The position numbers and the translations under genes are program-made. The notes below the pieces were generated by a model. That model searched no databases. It was not told the DNA's origin and saw only the letters and a list, made by a program, of their open reading frames with translations. Of a stretch of 9,177 nucleotides of DNA, positions 9,174 through 9,177 are shown one piece after another (position 1 is the first letter of the stretch; the number at the start of each line of letters is the position of its first letter). Where the stretch lies: NCBI GenBank assembly GCA_035552275.1, contig DASZLR010000295.1, forward strand, positions 1 through 9,177. Direction: 5' to 3'. This DNA comes from DASVLX01 sp035552275. Its GTDB lineage: Bacteria > Actinomycetota > Actinomycetes > Mycobacteriales > Pseudonocardiaceae.

Positions 9174-9177
9174 TCTC

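Overview
The window is GC-rich DNA, roughly 70% G+C by eye, with strong codon bias. All five protein-coding genes I can support lie on the minus strand. Gene content points to an actinomycete: mfd with mazG a short way downstream is a known actinobacterial arrangement (Mycobacterium has mfd-mazG-lpqU-eno). The lipobox protein with a SurA-type N-domain and two GTG starts on short or overlapping junctions fit as well. I cannot name the genus from sequence alone. The absence of an lpqU-like gene after mazG and the presence of a c-di-GMP gene argue against Mycobacterium.

Layout in transcription order, from high to low coordinates. At 9177-9098 lies a leader region with a 9-bp inverted repeat, probably an intrinsic terminator of whatever precedes, and a small hairpin just before the ribosome binding site of mfd. 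At 9097-5453 lies complete mfd (transcription-repair coupling factor, 1214 aa). At 5452-5107 lies a 346-base non-coding gap whose mfd-proximal third is clearly less GC-rich (about 52-55%) and carries a plausible promoter. At 5106-2833 lies a PAS-GGDEF-EAL protein (757 aa) whose EAL domain has lost its catalytic residues and whose GGDEF domain lacks the inhibitory site. At 2826-1861 lies a SurA-like lipoprotein (321 aa), six bases after the previous stop. At 1864-836 lies mazG (342 aa), whose GTG start overlaps the lipoprotein stop as GTGA. At 835-710 lies a gap with two hairpin-forming repeats and a dyad near the next start. At 709-1 lies a membrane protein of the VC0807-like type, cut by the window edge.

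The c-di-GMP gene, lipoprotein gene and mazG look like one tightly coupled operon, probably with its own promoter after mfd. Mfd (repair at stalled RNA polymerase) and MazG (removal of unwanted nucleoside triphosphates) share a genome-maintenance theme. The lipoprotein probably acts as an envelope chaperone. The PAS-GGDEF-EAL protein adds a signalling input whose link to the others is only inferred from position.

I see no mobile element, CRISPR array, tRNA, rRNA or defence island, and no convincing new multi-gene system. The most notable points are the degenerate c-di-GMP protein placed between mfd and mazG, the half-inactive MazG, the degenerate parvulin region of the lipoprotein, and several unexplained dyads in the intergenic gaps.
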